Assembly (NCBI RefSeq): GCF_035762905.1
Contig: NZ_DASUCC010000165.1
Coordinates: 1 to 35,617, forward strand
Direction: 5' to 3'
Length of the DNA: 35,617 bases
Source of the DNA: DASYTH01 sp035762905
GTDB taxonomy: Bacteria; Actinomycetota; Actinomycetes; Mycobacteriales; Pseudonocardiaceae
Numbering within the stretch: position 1 is the first letter of the stretch; each line of letters opens with the position of its first letter. A program made the translations under genes and the position numbers. Positions 17,667 through 25,710 of the stretch are shown here, in pieces. A model generated the notes under the pieces. It saw only the letters and a program-made list of their open reading frames with translations, was not told the DNA's origin and did not search any database.

Positions 17667-18358
17667 CGATAACGGCGGGAATGGCCGGTCAGCGCGCGGG
17701 TGATCCGGGCACGCAGCTCCGGCTGGCCGGCCAGCGTGCGGGCGATGGCCGCCGGGCCGCCGTTCGTGGCGGGCAGCAGGCCCCATCCGGCCAGCCGGCC
17801 GAAGACGGTCTCCTGTGGGCCGAACGGCAGCGGCGATCCGTCCGGGTCGGCCAGCACTCCCCACCGGGACTCGTACAGGTGCACCTCGGCCGGCGGTGCC
17901 ACGGTGGCGGAGAACCGGACCGTCGCGCCGGGCACGCGGGTCCGGTGGTAGTTGGGCTCGGTCTCGTCCAGGCAGCGCAGCTGGTCCGCGGTCAGCAGCG
18001 AGACCACGCCGCCGGCCGAGGAACCCGGCGCCGGATAGGCCGACGCCGGCACGAAGCCGGGGATGCTGACGTGTGCCGAATGGCCCACCGCCAGATCCGC
18101 CACGCTGGCCAGCACGTGCGGGATCGTGGTGGACACGCCGCGGCGTTCGAACTTGCGGCGCAGCACGTCCGGGTTGGCGTTGCTGCCGAAGCCGACCACG
18201 AAGTGCCGGTGCCGCTGGTCCACCGCGGCCGGCAGCGGGGCGAGCCGGTCGCCGACCTGCAGGCAGGAGAACGGCAGGGCCGGCCCGGGATAGGTCCACG
18301 GCCGGGCGCGCAGGTCGGCGGACAGCCCCAGTTCGACGATGGACCCCGCGCGCGCCAC
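17663..18358 (-). CDS. gamma-glutamylcyclotransferase-like protein
   Basis: A 231-aa protein. After about 50 residues without a recognisable domain comes FVVGFGSNANP (53-63), like the YGSN loop of the gamma-glutamylcyclotransferase (GGCT) fold. Further on is GGVVSLLTADQLRCLDETE (116-134), like the GVV...L..LDE.E stretch holding the catalytic Glu of GGCT. On that basis it may act on gamma-glutamyl amines or peptides, or just share the fold. The frame is supported by C-rich third positions toward its 3' end. GTG 18358 is the likely start, because upstream sequence holds the ald promoter. It is convergent with the FadR-type gene and divergent from ald (39 bp). Confidence 0.7.
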   Translation of the reverse strand: MARAGSIVELGLSADLRARPWTYPGPALPFSCLQVGDRLAPLPAAVDQRHRHFVVGFGSNANPDVLRRKFERRGVSTTIPHVLASVADLAVGHSAHVSIPGFVPASAYPAPGSSAGGVVSLLTADQLRCLDETEPNYHRTRVPGATVRFSATVAPPAEVHLYESRWGVLADPDGSPLPFGPQETVFGRLAGWGLLPATNGGPAAIARTLAGQPELRARITRALTGHSRRYR

Positions 18359-18384
18359 GAACCCATGCTGGCAGAGGTCGGGGC

Positions 18385-18390
18385 TAGGCT
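18385..18390 (+). promoter_or_regulatory. putative -10 of ald (leaderless)
   Basis: TAGGCT (TANNNT pattern) lies 7 nt before GTG 18398, so the mRNA probably begins at or next to the start codon. There is no Shine-Dalgarno sequence. Confidence 0.5.
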
Positions 18391-18397
18391 GACCCGG

Positions 18398-19522
18398 GTG
18401 TTGGTCGGAGTTCCCCGCGAGGTCAAGAACCACGAGTACCGGGTGGCGATCACCCCGGCCGGGGTGATCGAGCTGATCCGCCGCGGGCACGACGTGCTGA
18501 TCGAGACCGGCGCCGGGGCGGGATCGTCGGTACCGGACGCGGACTACCTGGCGGCCGGGGCGAAGATCGCGCCGAGCGCGGAGGACACCTGGGCGGCGGC
18601 CGAGCTGGTGCTCAAGGTGAAGGAGCCGATGCCGCAGGAGTACGGCCGGCTGCGCCGCGGCCAGGTGCTGTTCACCTACCTGCACCTGGCGGCCAACGAG
18701 GAATGCACCCGGGCGCTGGTCGACTCCGGGATCACCGCCATCGCCTACGAGACCGTGCAGACCGCCGACGGCGCGCTGCCGCTGCTGGCACCGATGAGCG
18801 AGGTGGCCGGGCGGATGGCGCCGCAGGTCGGGGCGCACTGCCTGGAGCGGGCCCAGGGCGGGCGCGGGGTGCTGCTCGGCGGCGTGTCCGGGGTGCCGGC
18901 CGGCAAGGTCGCGGTGATCGGGGCCGGGGTGGCCGGGATGAACGCGGCCAGCATCGCGCTGGGTTTTCAGGCCGAGGTGGTGGTCCTGGACACCAACATC
19001 AACCGGCTGCGCGAGATCGACTTCAGCTATCGCGGGCACCTGCAGACCGTGGCCAGCAACGCCTACGAGGTGGAGAAGGCGTGCTGCTGGGCCGACCTGG
19101 TGATCGGCTCGGTGCTGGTGCCGGGGGCCAAGGCGCCGAAGCTGGTGAGCACCGAGCTGGTGGCCCGGATGCGACCCGGCTCCGTGCTCGTGGACATCGC
19201 CATCGACCAGGGCGGCTGCTTCGCCGACTCGCGGCCGACCACGCACGCCGATCCGACGTTCACCGTGCACGACTCGGTGTTCTACTGCGTGGCCAACATG
19301 CCCGGCGCGGTGCCGACCACGTCCACCTGGGCGCTGACCAACGTGACCCTGCCGTACGCGGTCGCGTTGGCGGACAAGGGTTTCCTCGGCGCGGTGCGGT
19401 CGGACCCGGCGCTGGCCCGCGGGCTGAACGTGACCGCGGGCGCGGTGGTGCAGGCCGAAGTCGCGCGCGCGCACGGGATGCCGTACGTGCCATGGGAGAC
19501 CGCGATCGGGGGTGCCGGCTGA
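18398..19522 (+). CDS. ald: alanine dehydrogenase
   Basis: A 374-aa NAD-dependent enzyme interconverting L-alanine with pyruvate and ammonia. The N-terminus MLVGVPREVKNHEYRVAITP is the family signature. The active-site residues fall at exactly the M. tuberculosis numbering: K75 (LKVKEP), H96 (TYLHLA) and D270 (AIDQGG). The nucleotide-binding loop is VIGAGVAGMNAA (about 172-183). Length is standard (about 371). GTG 18398 has no ribosome site but has a TAGGCT 7 nt upstream, pointing to leaderless translation. It ends 5 bp before xerD and is probably co-transcribed with it. In mycobacteria ald is induced by alanine and hypoxia through AldR; no aldR gene is seen here. Confidence 0.96.
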   Translation: MLVGVPREVKNHEYRVAITPAGVIELIRRGHDVLIETGAGAGSSVPDADYLAAGAKIAPSAEDTWAAAELVLKVKEPMPQEYGRLRRGQVLFTYLHLAANEECTRALVDSGITAIAYETVQTADGALPLLAPMSEVAGRMAPQVGAHCLERAQGGRGVLLGGVSGVPAGKVAVIGAGVAGMNAASIALGFQAEVVVLDTNINRLREIDFSYRGHLQTVASNAYEVEKACCWADLVIGSVLVPGAKAPKLVSTELVARMRPGSVLVDIAIDQGGCFADSRPTTHADPTFTVHDSVFYCVANMPGAVPTTSTWALTNVTLPYAVALADKGFLGAVRSDPALARGLNVTAGAVVQAEVARAHGMPYVPWETAIGGAG

Positions 19523-19527
19523 CCGAC

Positions 19528-20424
19528 GTGTCCGGCGTGATCACCGGGTACCTGGACCATCTCGCGGTGGAGCGGGGCACCTCCCGCCACACCTTGGACG
19601 GGTACGCCCGCGACCTGCGCCGGTACGCCGATCACCTGGCCGCGGCCGGTGTGTCGCGGTTCGACGGCGTGACCGAGCGGCACGTGTCGGAGTTTCTGGC
19701 CACGCTGCGCGAGGGCACCGCGGAGCATCCGCCGCTGGCCGCGGCGTCGGCGGCCCGGGCCCTGGTCGCCGTTCGCGGCCTGCACCGGTTCGCGGTCCGC
19801 GACGGCCTGGTGCCGGTGGACGCGGCGCGCGAGGTCCGCCCGCCGGCCACGCCGCGGCGGCTGCCCAAGGCCCTGCCGGTGGACGTGGTGCTGCGGCTGC
19901 TGGACGGCGTCGGCGTGCCGAGGGACCGGGCCCTGCTCGAGGTGCTGTACTCCACCGGCGCCCGGATCTCCGAGGCGGTCGGCCTGGACATCGACGACCT
20001 CGACCGGACCGAGCGCACCGTGCGGGTGGACGGCAAGGGCGGCAAGCAGCGGTTGGTCCCGATCGGCCGCCCGGCGCTGGCCGCGGTGGACGCCTACCTG
20101 GTCCGCGCCCGCCCGGCCCTTGCCGCCCGCGGTCGCGGCACCCCCGCCCTGTTCCTCAACGCCCGCGGCACCCGGCTGTCCCGCCAGACCGCCTGGCAGA
20201 TCCTGAAGACCGCGGCCGAGCACGCCGGCATCAGCACCCCCGTCTCCCCGCACACCCTGCGGCATTCCTTCGCCACCCACCTGCTCGAAGGCGGCGCCGA
20301 CGTGCGCGTCGTCCAGGAACTTCTCGGCCACGCCTCGGTGACCACCACGCAGATCTACACCCTGGTCACCGTGAACACCCTGCGCGAGGTGTACGCCACC
20401 GCCCACCCGCGCGCCCTCGGCTAG
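19528..20424 (+). CDS. xerD: tyrosine recombinase XerD
   Basis: A 298-aa site-specific recombinase that, with XerC, resolves chromosome dimers at dif. The N-terminal SAM-like DNA-binding domain (about 1-95) contains YLDHLAVERGTSRHTLDGY. The catalytic domain has all residues: R146 (TGARISE), K170 (GKGGKQR), H242 and R245 (HTLRHSFATHLLEGG), H268 (LLGHAS) and nucleophile Y277 (TQIYTLV). GTG 19528 gives a family-length N-terminus 5 bp after ald; CTG 19519 and GTG 19540 are alternatives. Its location next to a NUDIX gene in other actinobacteria (Rv1700-Rv1701) marks it as chromosomal XerD rather than a phage integrase. The stop shares CTAG with the convergent gene. Confidence 0.95.
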   Translation: MSGVITGYLDHLAVERGTSRHTLDGYARDLRRYADHLAAAGVSRFDGVTERHVSEFLATLREGTAEHPPLAAASAARALVAVRGLHRFAVRDGLVPVDAAREVRPPATPRRLPKALPVDVVLRLLDGVGVPRDRALLEVLYSTGARISEAVGLDIDDLDRTERTVRVDGKGGKQRLVPIGRPALAAVDAYLVRARPALAARGRGTPALFLNARGTRLSRQTAWQILKTAAEHAGISTPVSPHTLRHSFATHLLEGGADVRVVQELLGHASVTTTQIYTLVTVNTLREVYATAHPRALG

Positions 20425-20723
20425 GAGACCTCGCCGCCGCCGAGCAACAGGTCCGCGACCCGCCGGGGCACGTCCGCCCGCGCGACCACGTCCTCGAAGT
20501 TGCCGGCCTCGTCGGAGAAGGCGAAGGTCGCCAGCTCCGCGTTCGCGATCGCCTCGACGTAGTCCTCGCCAAGCTCGAAGTAGAAGTGCCAGTGATCGGG
20601 GCCGCCCTCCGGGAACTCGTCGCGGTCCACGTTGATGGCCAGGTCCCGCAGCCGCGGGTCCAGCCGCAGCACCTCGCCGCGCCACTCGTTCAGCAGGATC
20701 TCGAGCCCGAACATGCTGGTCAA
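20421..20723 (-). CDS. conserved hypothetical protein, 100 aa
   Basis: A small acidic soluble protein without signal or membrane segment. A central aromatic stretch DHWHFYFELGEDYVEAIANAE resembles no domain I can name. The start is TTG 20723, because GAGGAG (20730-20735 on the plus strand) lies 6 nt upstream; ATG 20714, three codons later, is the alternative. An upstream TACGAT (plus-strand 20752-20757) could be its -10. It sits tail-to-tail with xerD, sharing CTAG, and head-to-head with the SpoIIM-like gene. GC-rich third positions support it as coding. Function unknown. Confidence 0.7.
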   Translation of the reverse strand: MTSMFGLEILLNEWRGEVLRLDPRLRDLAINVDRDEFPEGGPDHWHFYFELGEDYVEAIANAELATFAFSDEAGNFEDVVARADVPRRVADLLLGGGEVS

Positions 20724-20764
20724 CGACGGCTCCTCACGACGGTTGGTCCCGATCGTAGGGCGGT

Positions 20765-20770
20765 TAGGGT
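20765..20770 (+). promoter_or_regulatory. putative -10 of the SpoIIM-like gene (leaderless)
   Basis: TAGGGT (TANNNT) is followed by 5 nt and then GTG 20776. No Shine-Dalgarno sequence is present. Confidence 0.4.
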
Positions 20771-20775
20771 GCGGT

Positions 20776-21774
20776 GTGGACATCGACGTGTTCGTCGCCG
20801 CGCACCAGGGGGAGTGGGCGCGGCTGGCGGAGCTGGTGCGGCGCGGCGGGCGGTTGACCGGGCCGGAGGCGGACGAGCTCGTCGTGCTGTATCAGCGGGT
20901 GGCCACGCACCTGTCGATCGTGCGGGCGACGGCGCCGGATCCGGCGGTGCTCGGCCGGCTGTCGTCGCTGGTGGCGCGGGCCCGGTCGGCGGTCACCGGA
21001 GTACACGGGCAGAGCTGGCGGGAGATCGGGCTGTTCTTCGCCCGGGCGCTGCCGGCGGCGATCTATGCGAGCCGGTGGTGGTGGTCGGCGACCGCGGTCG
21101 CCTTCCTGGTGTGCGGCGGGCTGATCGCGGCGTGGGTGGCCGGTGATCCGCAGGTGCAGGCCACCATCGCGGCTCCGGAGGAGATCGCCGCGTTGACCGC
21201 GCCGGGCGGGGAGTTCGAGAGCTACTACTCCTCGGCGCCGGCCGCCTCGTTCGCCGCCCAGGTGTGGACGAACAACGCCTGGCTCGCCGCCGGGTGCCTG
21301 GTGCTCGGTGTGCTGCTCGGCATCCCGGTGGTGGCGATCGTCCTGGTGAACGCGGCCAACCTGGGCGTCGCGGCCGGCCTGATGGCATCCGTTGGCCGGT
21401 TCGACATCTTCCTCGGCCTGATCACCCCGCACGGGTTGCTGGAGCTGACCGCGCTGTTCGTGGCGGCCGGCGCCGGGCTGCGGCTGGGCTGGACGGTGAT
21501 CGACCCGGGTCCGCGCACCCGGTCCGACGCGCTGGCCGCCCAGGGCCGCACGGTCACCGCGATCGCCCTCGGCCTGGTCTGCGTGCTGCTCATCTCCGGC
21601 CTCATCGAGGCCTTCGTCACCCCCTCCGGCCTGCCCACCTGGGCCCGGGTCGGCATCGGCATCGCCGCCGAGGCCGCCTTCCTCGGCTACGTCCTCATCC
21701 TCGGCCGCCGCGCCACCCGCGCCGGCCACACCGGCGACATCGACGCGGGCGACACCCTCCCGGCCGCCGGTTGA
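20776..21774 (+). CDS. SpoIIM-like (DUF95) membrane protein
   Basis: A 332-aa integral membrane protein. The N-terminal 95 residues are soluble and helical. About five membrane segments follow, starting near residue 97 (SRWWWSATAVAFLVCGG), then NNAWLAAGCLVLGVLLGIPVVAI from about 165. The DUF95 signature PHGLLELTALFVAAGAGLRLG has H219. This family, named after the Bacillus sporulation protein SpoIIM, is widespread in non-sporulating actinobacteria, where it sits beside MoxR/DUF58 genes (Rv3694c in M. tuberculosis), as here. It may form a membrane complex with them, but its actual role is unknown. GTG 20776 is likely leaderless. It is convergent with DUF58, only 3 bp apart. Confidence 0.88.
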   Translation: MDIDVFVAAHQGEWARLAELVRRGGRLTGPEADELVVLYQRVATHLSIVRATAPDPAVLGRLSSLVARARSAVTGVHGQSWREIGLFFARALPAAIYASRWWWSATAVAFLVCGGLIAAWVAGDPQVQATIAAPEEIAALTAPGGEFESYYSSAPAASFAAQVWTNNAWLAAGCLVLGVLLGIPVVAIVLVNAANLGVAAGLMASVGRFDIFLGLITPHGLLELTALFVAAGAGLRLGWTVIDPGPRTRSDALAAQGRTVTAIALGLVCVLLISGLIEAFVTPSGLPTWARVGIGIAAEAAFLGYVLILGRRATRAGHTGDIDAGDTLPAAG

Positions 21775-21777
21775 TCT

Positions 21778-23061
21778 TTACAACCGGCCGGCGGCCTTGA
21801 GCGCCAGGTAGCGGTCGGCGAGGGCGGGGGCCAGGGCGTCCGGGGTGGCGTCGACGACCTCGACCCGGTGCCGGGTGAGCAGGATGGAAACCTGGCGGCG
21901 TTCGGCCAGGGCGCGTTCGGCGGCGGCGGCGGTGTAGGCGGCGGCCGCGTCACCGCGGGCCGCGGCCAGCTCGGTGACCCGGGGATCGGCGACGCCGGCG
22001 ACCAGGAGCAGGTGACGGGTGGTCAGCCGGGGCAGCACGGGCAGCAGGCCGTGCTCGAGGGGTGCCGGGTCCAGGCCGGTGAGCAGGACCACGAGTCCCC
22101 GGTGCCGGGTGCGGCGCAGCACCTCGGCGACCATGCCCCTGGCGTCGGACTCGACCAGCTCCGGCTCGATTCCGGCCAGCGCTTCGACCAGGGCGGGCAG
22201 CGGCGCACCGGTGACCCCGGCGCGCACCCGGCGGTCGTAGGCGAGCAGGTCGACCCGGTCACCGGCCCGCGCCGCCAGTGCGGCGAGCAGCAGCGCGGCG
22301 TCGATCAGCGCGTCCAGCCGGGGCGCGTCGCCGACCCGGCCGGCCGACGTCCGCCCGGTGTCGAGCACCAGCACGATCCGCCGGTCCCGCTCCGGCCGCC
22401 AGGTGCGCACCATCACCTCGGCCGCCCGCGCGGTGGCCCGCCAGTCGATCGAGCGCACGTCGTCGCCGGCCACGTACTCGCGCAGCGAGTCGAACTCGGT
22501 GCCCTGCCCGCGAACCAGCGCGGCCTGCCGGCCGTCCAGCTCGCGCAGCCGGGCCAGCCGGGCCGGCAGGTGCCGCCGGCTGTGGAACGCCGGCAGCACC
22601 CGCACGGTCCACGGCACCGCGTGCGAGCCCTGCCGCGCGGCCAGCCCGAGCGGCCCGACGGCCCGCACGGTGACCCGGTGCGCGGGCCGGTCGCCGCGCC
22701 GGGTCGGTTCCAGCACGGTGGTGACCGTGTGCCGGGCTCCGGGCGGCACCGTGATCGGCTGCCGGTCGGCGGCGACCCCGGCGCTCGGCGGCCAGGCGTC
22801 GCGCAGCCGGCCGCGCAGCGCCCGCCCGCTCGGGTTGCCGATCGTCAGCGTCACGGCCGCCCGCTCGCCGAGCCGCACCCGGGTGGCGCCGCCGCGGGCG
22901 AAGGTCAGCCGCCGCACGCTGGGCGCGAGCGCCAGATCCACCAGCACGCCCAGCGCCAGCACCGCCGCCATCCCGAGCACCCCCGACCAGGACGGCACCA
23001 GCAGCGCGACCACCAGCACGCCCGCCAGCGCGAGCAGCGCGGCCCGGCCGGTGATCGCCAT
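21778..23061 (-). CDS. DUF58 protein with vWA-like domain
   Basis: A 427-aa protein with two adjacent N-terminal membrane helices (about 5-45), a beta-rich domain, and the DUF58 signature around residues 185-210 (EFDSLREYVAGDDVRSIDW, then ARAAEVMVRTW). A von Willebrand A-like fold follows, with a MIDAS-type start VLDTGRTSAG near 230. DUF58 proteins are partners of MoxR AAA+ ATPases and are thought to act as adaptors or assembly factors. ATG 23061 overlaps the moxR stop (ATGA). A longer open frame running through the moxR region is a GC-rich artefact. It is the last gene of the minus-strand operon and convergent with the SpoIIM-like gene. Confidence 0.9.
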   Translation of the reverse strand: MAITGRAALLALAGVLVVALLVPSWSGVLGMAAVLALGVLVDLALAPSVRRLTFARGGATRVRLGERAAVTLTIGNPSGRALRGRLRDAWPPSAGVAADRQPITVPPGARHTVTTVLEPTRRGDRPAHRVTVRAVGPLGLAARQGSHAVPWTVRVLPAFHSRRHLPARLARLRELDGRQAALVRGQGTEFDSLREYVAGDDVRSIDWRATARAAEVMVRTWRPERDRRIVLVLDTGRTSAGRVGDAPRLDALIDAALLLAALAARAGDRVDLLAYDRRVRAGVTGAPLPALVEALAGIEPELVESDARGMVAEVLRRTRHRGLVVLLTGLDPAPLEHGLLPVLPRLTTRHLLLVAGVADPRVTELAAARGDAAAAYTAAAAERALAERRQVSILLTRHRVEVVDATPDALAPALADRYLALKAAGRL

Positions 23062-24011
23062 CAGCGCGGGACCGGCACGGTGGCCAGCACGCCGTCCACC
23101 ACCCCGTCCGCGGTCGCCCCCTCCAACTCGGCCTCGGCGCGCAGCTCGACCCGGTGCCGCAGCGCCGGCCGGGCCAGCGTCTTCACGTCGTCCGGGGTGA
23201 CGAAGTCCCGCCCGGACAGCCAGGCCCAGGCCCGGGCCGCGGCCAGCAGTGCGGTCGCCCCGCGCGGTGAGGCGCCGAGCCGCACGGCCGGCATGGACCG
23301 GGTCGCCCGGCACAGGTCCACCACGTACCCGGCCACCTCCGGCCGCACCACCACCGCCCGCACCGCTTCCCTGGCCGCGTCCAGATCCGCCGGCCCGGCC
23401 ACGGCGCGCAGCCCGGCGCCGGCCAGGTCGCGCGGGTCGAACCCGGCCGCGTGCCGCAGCAGCACGCCGACCTCGTCCTCCCGGGACGGCAGCGGCATCG
23501 TGAGCTTGAACAGGAACCGGTCCAGCTGCGCCTCCGGCAGCGGGTAGGTGCCCTCGTACTCCACCGGGTTCTGGGTCGCGATCACCACGAACGGCTCGGG
23601 CAGCGGGCGGGGCTTGCCGTCCACCGACACCTGCCGCTCCTCCATCGCCTCCAGCAGGGCCGCCTGGGTCTTCGGCGGCGTCCGGTTGATCTCGTCGGCG
23701 AGCAGCAGGTTGGTGAACACCGGGCCCTCGCGGAAGGAGAACTCGGCGGTGTGCGCGGCGTAGACCAGCGACCCGGTGATGTCGCCGGGCATCAGGTCGG
23801 GGGTGAACTGGATCCGCGCCGAGCGCAGGTCCAGCGCCGCGGCCAGGGCGCGGACCAGCAGCGTCTTGGCCACCCCCGGCACCCCCTCGACCAGCACGTG
23901 GCCGCGGCACAGCAGCGCCACGATCAGGCCGGTGACCGCGGCGTCGTGTCCGACGACCGCCTTGCCGACCTCGGCGCGCAGCCCGATCAGCGCGTCCCGG
24001 GCATCACTCAT
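23061..24011 (-). CDS. MoxR-family AAA+ ATPase
   Basis: A 316-aa cytoplasmic ATPase. Walker A is GVPGVAKT (43-50) and Walker B is LLLADEINR (102-110), followed by the MoxR hallmark PPKTQAALLEAMEERQV and the sensor region VIATQNPVEYEGTYPLPEAQLDRF with the arginine finger. The C-terminal lid domain includes SPRGATALLAAARAWA. Such ATPases act as chaperones that load cofactors or assemble complexes together with vWA/DUF58 proteins. The ATG at 24011 overlaps the DUF4350 stop (ATGA), and its own stop overlaps DUF58. It corresponds to Rv3692 (moxR2) by gene order. The substrate of the complex is unknown. Confidence 0.94.
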   Translation of the reverse strand: MSDARDALIGLRAEVGKAVVGHDAAVTGLIVALLCRGHVLVEGVPGVAKTLLVRALAAALDLRSARIQFTPDLMPGDITGSLVYAAHTAEFSFREGPVFTNLLLADEINRTPPKTQAALLEAMEERQVSVDGKPRPLPEPFVVIATQNPVEYEGTYPLPEAQLDRFLFKLTMPLPSREDEVGVLLRHAAGFDPRDLAGAGLRAVAGPADLDAAREAVRAVVVRPEVAGYVVDLCRATRSMPAVRLGASPRGATALLAAARAWAWLSGRDFVTPDDVKTLARPALRHRVELRAEAELEGATADGVVDGVLATVPVPR

Positions 24012-25102
24012 GTCTGACTCTCCAGTGCGTCCAGGTCCGCCACGAGCCGGACCAGCGCGGCATCACCGGCCGGTGCCGGACCGTACAGCAGGTCGTACAG
24101 CTGCGGACCGGGCCGTCCGGTGCGTTCGGCGAGCGCGCCGACCACCGCGTGCGGACCGGCGTCGCGCGGCAGGCCGAGCCGGCCGACCAGCCGGTCCCGG
24201 GCGGCCTGGCGCAGCGCGGTCGCGGCGTGCCCGGCCGCACCGCTGCGCCGGTACAGCCCGGCCCGGCCCTCGACGGTCTCGGCCGCGCGCACCACGACCG
24301 GGAGCGGCTCGGTCACCACCGGGCCGAGCCGCCGGGCCCGCCACAGCGCCACCACCGCCACCGCGACCGCGAGCTGCACCAGGCCGAACACCCAACCGTC
24401 CGGCAGCAGGTCGAGCAGCGTGCGCTGCTCGGGCAGCGCGTCCGGGTCGGTCAGCGACGGCACGTACCAGACCAGCCGTTCGTGCTCGCCGAGCAGGCGC
24501 ATCGACAGCGCCGCGTTGCCCTGCTCGTCGAGCCGGGCGTTGGTCAGCGGGGAACCGGTGCCGAGCAGCGTGACCTCGGGCAGCCGGGCCAGGCTGTCCG
24601 CGTAGCACAGCTCGGCCGTCCCGGCGTAGACCTCGCCGCCGGTCCTGGCCACGCCGGCCCGGTCGTAGCCGCAGTCCGGCGGCCGGTCGGTCACCTCGGT
24701 CGCGCCGGCCGGGCGCACCGGAAGGTCGAGCCCGGCCAGCACGTCCGGAGGCGGGGTGATCAGCACCAGCCGGTCGGCCAGCCCGCGCAGCTCGGCGACC
24801 AGCTCCGGGCGCAACCGCGCCGGCACCGTGATCAGCAGCGTGTCGGCGCCGCCGGCCAGCGACTCGCGGGCGCCCTCGACGGTGTCCACCGGCTCGACCC
24901 GCACCCCCTCGGCGGCCAGCAGCCGGGCCAGCGCCCGGCTGCCGTCCGGTGCGGTCGACCGCGGGTCCAGTGCGCCACCGGTGCCGGTGCCGAGGATCAG
25001 GGTGATCAGCACGGCGCCGGCCACGATCACCAGCAGGATCGCCACCGGGCCGCGCACCGCATGCCAGATCCGCCGCGCGTCCGGGGAAACCGACGTGGTC
25101 AT
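24008..25102 (-). CDS. DUF4350 membrane protein
   Basis: A 364-aa protein with an N-terminal membrane helix (about 18-38) and a second near 237-255 (VFGLVQLAVAVAVVALW). Between them is an extracytoplasmic domain of about 200 residues that resembles the DUF4350 fold (SRALARLLAAEGVRVEPV, DTLLITVPA). The C-terminal 100 residues are cytoplasmic and helical. It is rich in LPE/LT motifs and contains two Cys (CGYDRAG, ELCYADS) that could form an extracytoplasmic disulphide. ATG 25102 overlaps the DUF4129 stop. By order it corresponds to Rv3691. Its function is unknown; its fixed place next to moxR suggests it belongs to the same membrane complex. Confidence 0.85.
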   Translation of the reverse strand: MTTSVSPDARRIWHAVRGPVAILLVIVAGAVLITLILGTGTGGALDPRSTAPDGSRALARLLAAEGVRVEPVDTVEGARESLAGGADTLLITVPARLRPELVAELRGLADRLVLITPPPDVLAGLDLPVRPAGATEVTDRPPDCGYDRAGVARTGGEVYAGTAELCYADSLARLPEVTLLGTGSPLTNARLDEQGNAALSMRLLGEHERLVWYVPSLTDPDALPEQRTLLDLLPDGWVFGLVQLAVAVAVVALWRARRLGPVVTEPLPVVVRAAETVEGRAGLYRRSGAAGHAATALRQAARDRLVGRLGLPRDAGPHAVVGALAERTGRPGPQLYDLLYGPAPAGDAALVRLVADLDALESQT

Positions 25103-25710
25103 GCCGGCACCGGGACCACGCGCTCGCGCTGGACCGCCTCGTCCAGCCGGGCGAGCCGCTGGTAGCCGGCCATCGTGGCCGGCCGGCCGCCGTAGATCAC
25201 CTCGTCGAACAGGGCGGCCGCGGCGGACAGCTCGGTCGCGCTGCCCGGCAGCGCCGCGGTGGCCGCGGCGGCGATCTCGGCCACCGTGCGGCCGGACATC
25301 TCGGTCAGCACGCCACGCTGCTCCAGCTCGCGCACGATCGCCCGGAACCGTTCGCGCACCGCCTCGGACAGCTCACCCCGGGCCGCCGCCTCCGCCGCGG
25401 CCCGCCGGTGGTCCGCCGCGGTCCGGACCCGGCCCTGGAACAACTCGGGCCGGGCCGCCCGGTTCCGGGTGATCCGCCCGGCCCGCAGCCGCATGGCCAC
25501 CACGATCAGCGCGACCGCCGCGGCCAGCATGATCAGCCCGGTCGGCCCGCCCGGCACGGCCAGCCCGAACCCGGCCAGCCGCTCGGCCAGCCAGTCCAGC
25601 ACCTGCGTGAGCAGCGACGGCTCGGCCGCGGCGTACGCGGGGTCGGACAGCTCCCGGACCGCGGCGTCGCGGGCCTCGTCCCGGTCGACGTCCACCGGGA
25701 CCATGATCAC
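25099..25710 (-). CDS. DUF4129 membrane protein
   Basis: A 203-aa protein with a single membrane helix (about 57-75, PTGLIMLAAAVALIVVAM). A short extracytoplasmic or periplasmic N-part precedes it, and a cytoplasmic C-terminal DUF4129 domain follows (AAAEAAARGELSEAVRERFRAIVRELEQRGVL, then EVIYGGRP). The start is taken as GTG 25710 because it overlaps the upstream stop as GTGA, the coupling style of this operon; ATG 25704, two codons later, is equally possible. DUF4129 domains are also found fused to transglutaminase-like membrane proteins next to MoxR/DUF58 genes, supporting a shared envelope process. By order it corresponds to Rv3690. Confidence 0.85.
   Translation of the reverse strand: MIMVPVDVDRDEARDAAVRELSDPAYAAAEPSLLTQVLDWLAERLAGFGLAVPGGPTGLIMLAAAVALIVVAMRLRAGRITRNRAARPELFQGRVRTAADHRRAAAEAAARGELSEAVRERFRAIVRELEQRGVLTEMSGRTVAEIAAAATAALPGSATELSAAAALFDEVIYGGRPATMAGYQRLARLDEAVQRERVVPVPA

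Noticed and set aside
17663..19474. A 603-codon reading of the GGCT-like gene through ald
   Set aside because: The extra 370 codons are antisense to ald, which is certain from its active-site residues. The start at 18358 keeps the family-like part.
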